Part shown: positions 7,903-14,448 of the stretch, one piece after another
How positions within the stretch are numbered: the first letter of the stretch is position 1
Layout of the letters: the number at the start of each line of letters is the position of its first letter
NCBI GenBank assembly: GCA_030628905.1
Contig: DAOVQB010000106.1
Location: forward strand, 1-14,863
Length of the DNA stretch: 14,863 bases
From: DAOVQB01 sp023128935
GTDB lineage: Bacteria > Eisenbacteria > RBG-16-71-46 > CAIMUX01 > WJJG01
Direction of reading: 5' to 3'
Made by a program: the position numbers and the translations under genes
Notes under the pieces: generated by a model
What the model saw: the letters and a program-made list of their open reading frames with translations, nothing else
Database searches by the model: none
What the model was told of the DNA's origin: nothing

Positions 7903-8184
7903 ATGAACCCCATTATGGCTCCGGACAGGAGGACATTCATCATTTTCTGCTGGGAGGCGACCCTCTCCCGCCAGCGGGCCAGAGCGGACCAACGCGCCCA
8001 TTCGCTCCTGCTCAATGTGATGAGCGGCCACCGGAGCGCTTGGACACCTATTCATGAACCGCAATGCGCAGGGAACCACGGCGTTCGATGGAATGCCGAG
8101 AAATTGCCTAGTGGCGTCTATTTCCTCCGCTTGGACGTCGGCGGCCGCCTCATTGCCACACACAAGATTCTTCTGGCCCGCTGA
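7903..8184 (+). pseudogene. Orphan fragment of a FlgD-like/type IX sorting-type C-terminal domain
   Basis: This 93-codon open frame ends in a stretch typical of C-terminal secretion/FlgD-like domains: GNHGVRWNAEKLPSGVYFLR, followed by LDVGGRLIATHKILLAR and stop. The W, the SGVYFLRL strand and the terminal basic KILLAR correspond to the last strands of this Ig-like fold. Upstream residues (NPIMAPDRRTFII near the start; LLLNVMSGHRSAW in the middle) fit weakly to the usual PNP... and GRRVA elements. No signal peptide or body of a secreted protein precedes it, and its first codon falls against the divergent start of manA. I read it as the surviving 3' end of a lost secreted-protein gene. A functional short protein cannot be excluded. 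It resembles the C-terminus of the 3498-4973 gene in kind, not closely in sequence. Confidence 0.55.
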
Positions 8185-8278
8185 GAGCTGTTCGATGCTT
8201 CCCTCCAGAAACCAGTGTGCTTACAGAGCAGTAGAGAGCGATGGGCTACACCAGGGTTTCGCAAGCCGGTCCCCGCAG

Positions 8279-9073
8279 TTATCGCCCTTCGGCCTCTTCC
8301 TCCAGGTGCTTCAGGATCAGACCAGCTACCTTTTCGCCAGAGAGGAACATACCGCCAAAGATGGGGCCCATCCGGGGCGCCCCAAAGACCGCATTGGCAG
8401 CCATCCCGGCAATGAACAGCCCCGGGAACACCTCCCGCGTATTCTCTAGTGTTAGTTTCTCCGCCTTCTCCGGCCACATGGATTGCTCGCCCTCGATTTT
8501 CCCCGTTGGTGTCATTAACTTGCCTGGCACCTTGCGCTCGACAACGTGTACAACCTCTGTAGCATGGCCGGTTGCATCGAGAACTGCATGGCAGCGAATG
8601 GACAAGGGATCAACGTGAAGCCCTGCCATCTCAACAGGGCTCCAATTGAGCACCACGCCCACCACTCGATCCGGGCGCATTACAACATCTTCCACGGAGA
8701 TGCAGTTGAAAACGCTGGCACCTGCCTTGACTGCTCGGCTCGTCAATGTAGCTGCGGTTTCCACTGCGTCAATAGTGTATAATCCCTCACCATATGGATT
8801 TGCTCGCAGGTCGAACTCGTCCAGAATATGCTTTGCGTCCTCCTGCACAACGATTTCGTTGAACAACATGCCGCCACCCCAGATCCCACCTCCAATGCTC
8901 AGCTTCCTCTCGAAGATGCTAACTCGCCTGCCGGCTTTGGCAAGATAGTAGGCCGCAACAAGGCCCGCAGGCCCTGCCCCAACAACCGCTACGTCTACTT
9001 CAATAGTCTTCTTCAGCTTTTCGAAATAGCGATCAATAATAGCTCGCGTGATTAGCGTCTCATTCGTCCTCAT
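8279..9073 (-). CDS. thi4: Thi4-family thiazole synthase, non-cysteine (sulfide-using) type
   Basis: Thi4 builds the thiazole half of thiamin from NAD, glycine and sulfur. The 264-residue protein has the FAD/NAD dinucleotide fold (VVGAGPAGL, 30-38; acidic E55 ending strand 2), the glycine-rich GGGIWGGGM (61-69), DATGH (166-170) and the C-terminal GAPRMGPIFGGMFLSG (231-246). In yeast a cysteine shortly after the TGH motif gives up its sulfur once per protein. Here that stretch reads ATEVVHVVERK: the nearby candidate is H176 and the only cysteines are C124 and C161. This is the pattern known from the Methanocaldococcus enzyme, which uses sulfide catalytically with Fe(II). The ATG overlaps the nifS stop (ATGA, 4 bp), with GGAG upstream inside nifS, indicating translational coupling. 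Archaeal-type ribose-1,5-bisphosphate isomerase-like naming sometimes seen for relatives is less likely. Confidence 0.92.
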   Translation of the reverse strand: MRTNETLITRAIIDRYFEKLKKTIEVDVAVVGAGPAGLVAAYYLAKAGRRVSIFERKLSIGGGIWGGGMLFNEIVVQEDAKHILDEFDLRANPYGEGLYTIDAVETAATLTSRAVKAGASVFNCISVEDVVMRPDRVVGVVLNWSPVEMAGLHVDPLSIRCHAVLDATGHATEVVHVVERKVPGKLMTPTGKIEGEQSMWPEKAEKLTLENTREVFPGLFIAGMAANAVFGAPRMGPIFGGMFLSGEKVAGLILKHLEEEAEGR

Positions 9074-10287
9074 CGATTCTCCAATTCTTTGGCTTCTGGC
9101 CTGGGCCGGTTGTTGCGGTCGTCCCAGTACGGGGAGAGCTTCCGCAGATTGCTCACTATCCTGGGAAAGACCTCGATGATCCTCTCTATCTCCTGTTCCG
9201 TGTTGTAGCGGGAGAGGCTGAAGCGGACCGAGCCGTGCACCGCAGTAAAGGGCACTTTCATGGCTCTCAGCACATGCGAGGGCTTAAGTGAGCCCGAGGT
9301 ACAGGCCGATCCACTGGACGCGCAGATGCCGTGGGCACTCAGTTGGTAGAGTATGCCCTCGCCCTCGACATAGTGGCAGGCAAGATTCAGTGTGGTGTGT
9401 AACCTAGGAGCATCCCTTCCGTTGACTTGCAGGCAAGGAATCATCTCTTGCAGGGCCTGGGCCAGCCGGTCGCGGAGCTTGCCAACGCGCTCGTAGTCGG
9501 CTTCGCGGTTCTGGAAAGCCAGTTCACAGGCCTTCTCCAGTCCAACGACATAGGGCACGTTCTCCGTCCCAGCACGGCGCCCCTTCTCCTGATGCCCTCC
9601 CACCATAAATGGGTGCCAGCACGTGTCGCGCTTGACATAGAGAGCCCCCACGCCTTTGGGTGCGTGCAGCTTGTGCCCTGAAAAAGACAAGAGATCAACG
9701 TGCCGGAAGGCCCCCCGAAGATCGATCGGCAGCTTGCCCAGCGACTGGGTTGCATCGGTATGGAAGATGATCGATGGATCGGTTTCCTTGCAAATGCGGG
9801 ATAGTTCTTCCACCGGGAAGATGACACCCGTCTCGTTGTTGGCGTGCATGATACTGACCAATAGGGTGTCGGGCCTTAATGCGCGCACGAAGCCCCCAAC
9901 ATCGAGATTGCCGCTCGTGTCTACCGGGAGAAACGTGACCTCGAAGCCGCGGCGCTCAAGTTCCAGGCACACCTCAAGCACCGCCGGGTGCTCAACGGCC
10001 GTTGTCATCACATGACGCCGGTTCGGATTGGCGCTGGCCACACCGAAGATGGCAGCGTTGTTGCTCTCAGTCGCGCAAGAAGTGAACAAGATCTCGTCCG
10101 GATGAATGCCCCCCAGGAAACCAGCAATGGTAGCGCGGGCCTTCGAGACTGCCGTTGATGCTCCTCGGGCTTGTTCGTACATAGAACTCGGGTTGAAGTA
10201 ATCCGAGGTGAGATACGGGAGCATTACCTCGTAGACCTCTTGGGCAACCTGCGTTGTGGCGTTGTTGTCAACATAGATCGTCTGCAA
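9070..10287 (-). CDS. nifS: Cysteine desulfurase, NifS/IscS family
   Basis: This PLP enzyme converts cysteine to alanine and delivers persulfide sulfur to Fe-S scaffolds and other acceptors. The 405-residue protein starts YVDNNATTQVA (5-15) and has H100 (AVEHPAVLE), D178 (FHTDATQSLGK), the PLP lysine K206 (SFSGHKLHAPKG) and the mobile catalytic loop with C329 (SSGSACTSGSLKPSH). The start is TTG: no in-frame ATG or GTG lies between it and an upstream in-frame stop, GGGGATGGGATC precedes it, and family members begin at this point. It follows nifU by 167 bp on the same strand and overlaps thi4 by 4 bp, forming a likely nifU-nifS-thi4 unit. A small hairpin (10375-10393) lies in the nifU-nifS gap. 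The name nifS reflects sequence type, not proof of nitrogen fixation. Confidence 0.96.
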   Translation of the reverse strand: MQTIYVDNNATTQVAQEVYEVMLPYLTSDYFNPSSMYEQARGASTAVSKARATIAGFLGGIHPDEILFTSCATESNNAAIFGVASANPNRRHVMTTAVEHPAVLEVCLELERRGFEVTFLPVDTSGNLDVGGFVRALRPDTLLVSIMHANNETGVIFPVEELSRICKETDPSIIFHTDATQSLGKLPIDLRGAFRHVDLLSFSGHKLHAPKGVGALYVKRDTCWHPFMVGGHQEKGRRAGTENVPYVVGLEKACELAFQNREADYERVGKLRDRLAQALQEMIPCLQVNGRDAPRLHTTLNLACHYVEGEGILYQLSAHGICASSGSACTSGSLKPSHVLRAMKVPFTAVHGSVRFSLSRYNTEQEIERIIEVFPRIVSNLRKLSPYWDDRNNRPRPEAKELENR

Positions 10288-10454
10288 GATCCCATCCCCA
10301 CAACTCAGCCGCGGCGCTGTATCGGCTCGCGTCGGAGATTATCTCTCATACCCAAACCCCGATCCACCGCGGCGGCGCACCATCCTGTGGCGCAGGTCTT
10401 TCCCAAAACACCGATCTGACAAGCCTGCTGATGCGCAGTGCCATCCAGCTGGCG

Positions 10455-11414
10455 TCAGACAGCGATCACCCGAATTCGTTCGTCCACGTGATCCTTGAGC
10501 GCCTGTTCGACCAGGAGCTTCATGGTAGTGCCAGCTACGGCACACGTGGCACACGCACCCACCAAGCGGCAGTAAACAGCAGTGTCTTTGATATCCACAA
10601 TCTCCAGATCCCCCCCATCCCGCTGGAGCATGGGGCGTACATGCTCCTCGATTACCTTCTCGACCTTCTTGCTGAATTGATAGGGTGAGATCTGGGCATC
10701 GCTTTCGGACACTGCGCCTTTCCCGTCGGGGAGCGCGGGGGCAGACGCTGCTGCAGATTCCTCCGGGCCCCAAATGTCATCGAGAATATCCTGCAGCCCG
10801 CCGGGTGTGTGATGACATGACATGCAGGCGCCTCCGGCCTTGATCGCATTCGAGATCTGGGGAATCGTGTGCAAGTTGAGTTCCTTGATCTTCCGCCGGA
10901 GGTAGGGCTCAGTGAGGCCGAAGCATTGGCAGACAACACGACCATCCTGCTGCTCCTCCGGTTGGATATCGACGCCCAACTTCTTCAGATCTACTCCGCG
11001 CTTCTGCGCCCAGTTGAACACAGCGGCCCGTAACGCCTCGGCTCCCATGACTGAGCAGTGGATCTTCTGTTCAGGCAACCCGTCCAGGAAGTCGACGATG
11101 TCCGCGTTCGTGATCTTCAGCGCCCCAATAGGCGTGTAGTCGCCATCTTCAACCATCAGGCAAAGCGCCTCAGACGCAGCGATTGCCGAGGTGCACCCAA
11201 AGGTTAGGTACCGGGCTTCAGTGATTACATCCTGAGTGGGATCGGTCTGGTGCCGGCGCACGCGGAAAGTAAAACGCAGCGCATCCCCACAAGTGATCGA
11301 TCCGTGCTCGCCGAGGCCGTCAGGGTTCTCGATCTCACCCAAATGGGTACCAGGCTTGCCCTGCACCGCGTCCGTGAAGAGCTGCTTGGTCTTCTCGCTG
11401 TACTCCCAGGCCAT
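10455..11414 (-). CDS. nifU: NifU-type Fe-S cluster assembly scaffold
   Basis: NifU is a modular scaffold that assembles Fe-S clusters with sulfur from NifS. All three modules are present in its 319 residues. The IscU-like domain carries C42 (TCGDALRF, with D44), C74 (TFGCTSAIA) and C120 (KIHCSVMG). A central [2Fe-2S] ferredoxin-like domain has C162xC164 and C197xxC200 (VCQCFGLTEP; GGACMSCHHTPGG). After an Ala/Pro linker (about 218-240), the Nfu domain has RDGGDLEIV and C288xxC291 (VGACATCAVAGTT). Length and cysteine layout match the Azotobacter-type protein. The start at 11414 is chosen for GGAGG six bases upstream and the typical MAWEYSEK beginning; the frame is open to 11450. A sigma-70-like promoter and a palindrome lie directly upstream. 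Confidence 0.96.
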   Translation of the reverse strand: MAWEYSEKTKQLFTDAVQGKPGTHLGEIENPDGLGEHGSITCGDALRFTFRVRRHQTDPTQDVITEARYLTFGCTSAIAASEALCLMVEDGDYTPIGALKITNADIVDFLDGLPEQKIHCSVMGAEALRAAVFNWAQKRGVDLKKLGVDIQPEEQQDGRVVCQCFGLTEPYLRRKIKELNLHTIPQISNAIKAGGACMSCHHTPGGLQDILDDIWGPEESAAASAPALPDGKGAVSESDAQISPYQFSKKVEKVIEEHVRPMLQRDGGDLEIVDIKDTAVYCRLVGACATCAVAGTTMKLLVEQALKDHVDERIRVIAV

Positions 11415-11420
11415 CTCCCA

Positions 11421-11425
11421 CCTCC
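11421..11425 (-). promoter_or_regulatory. Ribosome binding site GGAGG of nifU
   Basis: GGAGG on the minus strand lies six bases before the ATG at 11414. It favours that start over the ATG at 11450, which overlaps the palindrome and would add a tryptophan-rich leader not expected in NifU. Confidence 0.75.
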
Positions 11426-11437
11426 ACCAAGTCCACA

Positions 11438-11450
11438 TTGCCATTGGCAA
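11438..11450. promoter_or_regulatory. Candidate operator palindrome at the nifU transcription start
   Basis: The plus strand reads TTGCCATTGGCAA, a perfect 6-bp inverted repeat around one base. It lies 23 bases upstream of the nifU ATG and just downstream of the proposed -10 element, a usual place for a repressor site. It does not resemble any regulator motif I can name with confidence. Confidence 0.4.
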
Positions 11451-11457
11451 CTGAGGG

Positions 11458-11487
11458 ATGGTAGCGCTCCCGGGGGGCGGTTTTCAA
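11458..11487 (-). promoter_or_regulatory. Sigma-70-like promoter for nifU-nifS-thi4
   Basis: On the minus strand, TTGAAA (11482-11487, five of six -35 bases) is followed after 18 bases by TACCAT (11458-11463, four of six -10 bases). The expected start of transcription is near 11451, giving a leader of about 37 bases that contains the palindrome and the GGAGG ribosome site. Confidence 0.45.
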
Positions 11488-11618
11488 GTAGCCGCGCCTG
11501 CCGATCAGCTGCGTAATCGCTGGCCTGCCGCCGCTTGCATCCGGATCCAGGTGCAGCGAGGATGGGTAGGGGGCAATCGTCGGTGACGGCAACAGGGTGG
11601 CAGAACCCGCAGCGGTCA

Positions 11619-11633
11619 ACGGTCTGAGACCGT
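11619..11633. promoter_or_regulatory. Perfect 15-bp palindrome upstream of the small gene at 11683
   Basis: ACGGTCTGAGACCGT has two perfect 7-base arms around a central G. It sits 49 bases before the ATG at 11683 and is followed directly by another short inverted repeat (GCTCACGAGC, 11634-11643). It may be an operator or a leader hairpin; no partner regulator is encoded nearby. Confidence 0.35.
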
Positions 11634-11682
11634 GCTCACGAGCAATACAGTCGGGGTGATCAAGTAAGCGGAGATCAGGTCG

Positions 11683-12036
11683 ATGAGTAGGCACATCCTG
11701 CTGGAGGCATTGGATGTCGAGATCATCCAAGAGGCTCTCACCTATATGAGTAGGCGGTTTTTCGACCCCCAGGATTCCCGGACGATCCTAGAGATCGAGG
11801 ATCGTCTGGACCTCGCCCGCCAGCGGCTTGATCCAGGGCGGGCTGCCGAGCTGCAGCTGGAGGAGCAACATGTCCCCCTCCTTAAAAGGGTGCTCACCTC
11901 CTACGCGAACGAGTTGAACCTCCCTTCTTCCCACAGCTCAAATCGCTCGCGGATCGCCCGCATGAAGCACCTGGCTCGGCGGTTGGGCCGGAGTGGGAGC
12001 CTATTGGCATCCCTGCGACGATGGCTGAGACTGTAA
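11683..12036 (+). CDS. Small hypothetical protein, helical and basic at the C-terminus
   Basis: I do not recognise this 117-residue protein. It reads as mostly helical: LLEALDVEIIQEALTYMSRR near the N-terminus, then an acidic/basic region (EIEDRLDLARQRLDP; ELQLEEQHVPLLKRVL), a Ser-rich break (PSSHSSNRS) and a strongly basic end (MKHLARRLGRSGSLLASLRR region). Codon third positions are mostly G or C like those of surrounding genes, which supports real coding. Possible ribosome sites are GGAG at 11670-11673 (spacing 9) and AGG closer in. It diverges from nifU across a 268-bp gap with two palindromes and points toward the IS-like remnant and the end of brxL. The basic tail could bind nucleic acid, but this is speculation. 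Confidence 0.55.
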   Translation: MSRHILLEALDVEIIQEALTYMSRRFFDPQDSRTILEIEDRLDLARQRLDPGRAAELQLEEQHVPLLKRVLTSYANELNLPSSHSSNRSRIARMKHLARRLGRSGSLLASLRRWLRL

Positions 12037-12154
12037 TAAACACCGGATGGCCCCCAGATGAACCTGTGGTCGATTGCCGCGTAATCACCCCGCACGACAG
12101 AATGCCTCGATCCCGACCCATTTGTCCAGCTTTTCGGTGGGTGCGGTTGGGGTG

Positions 12155-12396
12155 GTCGAGCAGGGGTACCGGCTTTTCAACTGCGCACGGTGTCACCGGT
12201 TAGTGAAGATCAGTCCGCGGGAAGTCTCGTTGCTGGCAATGAAATTCATCGTATACCTGGCCATTGCGCATCAGCGACGTGCCCCCGGCTCAATCTCCGC
12301 GTTGCATACCGCCACGCAGGCATCGAGGATGAGGCGGAGACAGGTGCCGAGGCCACGAGCCTCCGGACCAACCACAAACAGGTCGCCTACCAATAG
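12155..12396 (+). pseudogene. Decayed cysteine-rich small ORF of the kind found beside insertion sequences
   Basis: In one frame the region reads YRLFNCARCHRLVKI (12167-12211), a Cys-x2-Cys zinc-ribbon-like beginning. The continuation lies in a different frame: GNEIHRIPGHCASA and later a stretch ending NHKQVAYQ and stop at about 12396. Joined, these resemble from memory a short basic cysteine-rich protein (CxxC, CDRGN, YCxxxCA, Arg-rich repeats, ending like KVTHQ) often encoded next to transposases. At least one frameshift and several lost residues make it non-functional. No transposase or terminal inverted repeats are seen. The stretch 12037-12154 before it holds nothing I can identify, and the remnant ends 3 bases from the brxL stop. 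Confidence 0.4.
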
Positions 12397-12399
12397 CGC

Positions 12400-14448
12400 C
12401 TACTGAACCCCCAACGCCTTAAAAACCGCATCCCTAGGATCAGCATAAAAGCTAGTCTGAAACTTGGCAAACAGCTCCCCAGGGATAGTGGGAATATCTC
12501 CGACGCTGGCCATCGGCAGGAGTAGGCGCTTGGCGCCGGCATCTGCTGCCACCTGTAGCGACTCGGCAAGGTTCTCCACGGGAACGATATTGCCGCCCAG
12601 ACTCATCGTGCCCAGCACCACCATCTGCGGCTCGATGGCCTTGCCGAGTAAGCCTGAACAGAGTGCGACGACGGCGGCCAGCGTCAGCGCCGTGGAGGGC
12701 CCGGTGTTATGGGCCTCAACGACGTGCAGGTGGTAATCGTGATCACCTGGCTTGAGGGATGCCTGGATCTGCGGCGCGTTCGCGCGGAAGTAGTCGAAGC
12801 CGACCTTCACCGATTCCTTCGCCGCCGTGTTCGATCCCAATCCCGAGAGTTTTAACTGCCCGCTTCCGGCGGTGATCTGAGTTTCCAAGCGGTACAAGCC
12901 GAGATGCCCAGCGCTACCCCGATCGACGGTGTATAGGGAGCCGGGGTTCAGAGGGTCTGCGGGGATCAACGCGTCACCCCCCTGCTCCTTGACTCGGACG
13001 AGTTTTTCTTCGCTCGTCTCCAGGTCGATGTAGCTGAAGTGGACGTCGTAGAACTCCATGCCGCCGATGCGCTTGAGCTGTTCCTTCATGCGCCGCCGCG
13101 CCTCGAGCGCGTACTCGAGGCACGCCCGGACCGCTTCCTTGTCGTACTCCTCGTGCGGATAGAGCAGCTTGAGCAGACCAGACACCGTGCGTTTCACGGC
13201 GATGGTGTCGCGCTGATTGAGGTCGTGGCCGAGCCGGAAGTACTTGTTGATGGCGTCCCCGAAGTTGTACTTGCGCATCTCTCGGAAGAACTCGGCCAAG
13301 TAGTCGACGATGAAGCCGTACTGGTCCGTGAAAAACTCGGGCCGCATCTTCGGGATCTCCCAGCCCGGGATGTAGGCGTGGAAGCGGTCAAAAAAGGCCG
13401 CATCAATCATCTCATCGGGGAACGGCGCCAACAGATGGCTCGTCTTGAGCAACGACTTGACATTGTCGATGTTCCCCACAAAGACCATCGCAGCCGAAGC
13501 ATTGATGGAATCTCTTCCGCGCACGAAAGATCCCGAGGCCATGAAATCCTTCATGATTTGCACGCCATCGTGGTCCTTGAAATGAATGCCGGCCACTTCA
13601 TCAAAGGCCACCACATCCCAAACACCGACAAGCCCGATTTGTCGCCGCGCCAAGTTGTAGAAGAGGTTCGCGACTGTGGTCTGCCCGCCCGAGATCAGGA
13701 TGCTGTTCGGGCTCACCTCCCTGTAGATGTGGCTCTTGCCTGTGCCCCGAGGCCCCAGCTCGCAAACGTTGTAGTTGTTCTCGACGAACGGAATCATCCG
13801 CGCCAGCAAGTGCCACTTGACTCGTCGCTCCAACGTCGTCGGCTCCATGCCCGATGATCGGAGCAGCACGTCGAGCCACTGCTCCGCGGTGAACCGCTTG
13901 CGACCCTCCCGCAGCTCGCCCATGTCCATGTTCGGCATCTGGATGGGTTTTAGCTGTCGCAATAAGAACGGGGAATCCTTCTGCCCCTCCTCGTAGAAAT
14001 ACTCCAGGGTTACCAGTGCCCACATGCCGCCCACCAGAAGCTTCTCGTACTGCTTCACCGTGGAGCTCGGGACGACGACGCCCTTGATGCCCAGGCTCAG
14101 CAACTGCGCCTCGTAGACGTCGCGTTTCTCGTTGAGCTCCACGCTCACCTTGTCGATGACCTTGTAGGTTCCCTGCTCGCGAATAAGCGACTTGATCTTC
14201 TCCGCCTCGTCCGGGCGGACGAAGTTGTCGGTCAGCACACGCTTCACGGTCTGGAGGCCGTCGGCTACGACCTCTTCATCCTGGGATGAGCAGTAGTTGC
14301 CGAGCAGGTACTCGAGCACGAACACCGGAACGTTCGCGCCCTCCTTCACCAGTTTGGTGAGATCCTTGCGGACGATCTTTCCCGCAAAGTGCTCGTTGAG
14401 CAGCGAGTCCAGGTCGCCGCGGGCCATGTCTTGGTTCTCAGAAGTCAT
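12400..14448 (-). CDS. brxL: BREX defence protein BrxL (AAA+ with Lon-like C-terminal domain)
   Basis: BrxL is a ring-forming, DNA-binding AAA+ protein of BREX anti-phage systems. The 682-residue protein has the BrxL N-terminal region (PVFVLEYLLGNYCSS, about 41-55), Walker A GPRGTGKS (232-239), Walker B with D283-E284 (VVAFDEVAG), a sensor asparagine in VFVGNID (N326) and FFDRF with a likely arginine finger R355. The C-terminus is Lon-protease-like: HNTGPSTALT carries the would-be catalytic Ser585, but where Lon has GGLKEK with the catalytic Lys this protein reads ENLAES, so proteolysis by the Ser-Lys dyad is doubtful. The ATG at 14448 is preferred over an upstream in-frame TTG (14454), which lies too close to AGGAG. 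It overlaps pglZ by 11 bp, as expected for the end of a type 1 BREX operon. Confidence 0.95.
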   Translation of the reverse strand: MTSENQDMARGDLDSLLNEHFAGKIVRKDLTKLVKEGANVPVFVLEYLLGNYCSSQDEEVVADGLQTVKRVLTDNFVRPDEAEKIKSLIREQGTYKVIDKVSVELNEKRDVYEAQLLSLGIKGVVVPSSTVKQYEKLLVGGMWALVTLEYFYEEGQKDSPFLLRQLKPIQMPNMDMGELREGRKRFTAEQWLDVLLRSSGMEPTTLERRVKWHLLARMIPFVENNYNVCELGPRGTGKSHIYREVSPNSILISGGQTTVANLFYNLARRQIGLVGVWDVVAFDEVAGIHFKDHDGVQIMKDFMASGSFVRGRDSINASAAMVFVGNIDNVKSLLKTSHLLAPFPDEMIDAAFFDRFHAYIPGWEIPKMRPEFFTDQYGFIVDYLAEFFREMRKYNFGDAINKYFRLGHDLNQRDTIAVKRTVSGLLKLLYPHEEYDKEAVRACLEYALEARRRMKEQLKRIGGMEFYDVHFSYIDLETSEEKLVRVKEQGGDALIPADPLNPGSLYTVDRGSAGHLGLYRLETQITAGSGQLKLSGLGSNTAAKESVKVGFDYFRANAPQIQASLKPGDHDYHLHVVEAHNTGPSTALTLAAVVALCSGLLGKAIEPQMVVLGTMSLGGNIVPVENLAESLQVAADAGAKRLLLPMASVGDIPTIPGELFAKFQTSFYADPRDAVFKALGVQ

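Noticed and set aside
9070..11414. Nitrogen fixation gene cluster
   Set aside because: Only nifU and nifS are present; no nifHDK, nifB or nifEN lies in the window, and NifU/NifS commonly serve general Fe-S assembly in organisms that do not fix nitrogen.
11590..11660. TPP riboswitch, suggested by CTGAGA near thi4's operon
   Set aside because: The conserved second half (ACCTGATCTGGATAATGCCAGCG-like) is missing. The CTGAGA is simply the centre of a palindrome, and it lies on the strand opposite to nifU-nifS-thi4.
12021..12203. Short plus-strand open frames in the gap after 12036
   Set aside because: Apart from the cysteine-rich remnant frames described, these have no ribosome site, no domain and poor codon pattern.
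13039..13857. 272-codon plus-strand open frame
   Set aside because: It is antisense to the conserved AAA+ part of brxL and arises from that gene's GC-rich codon use; it shows no protein family features of its own.
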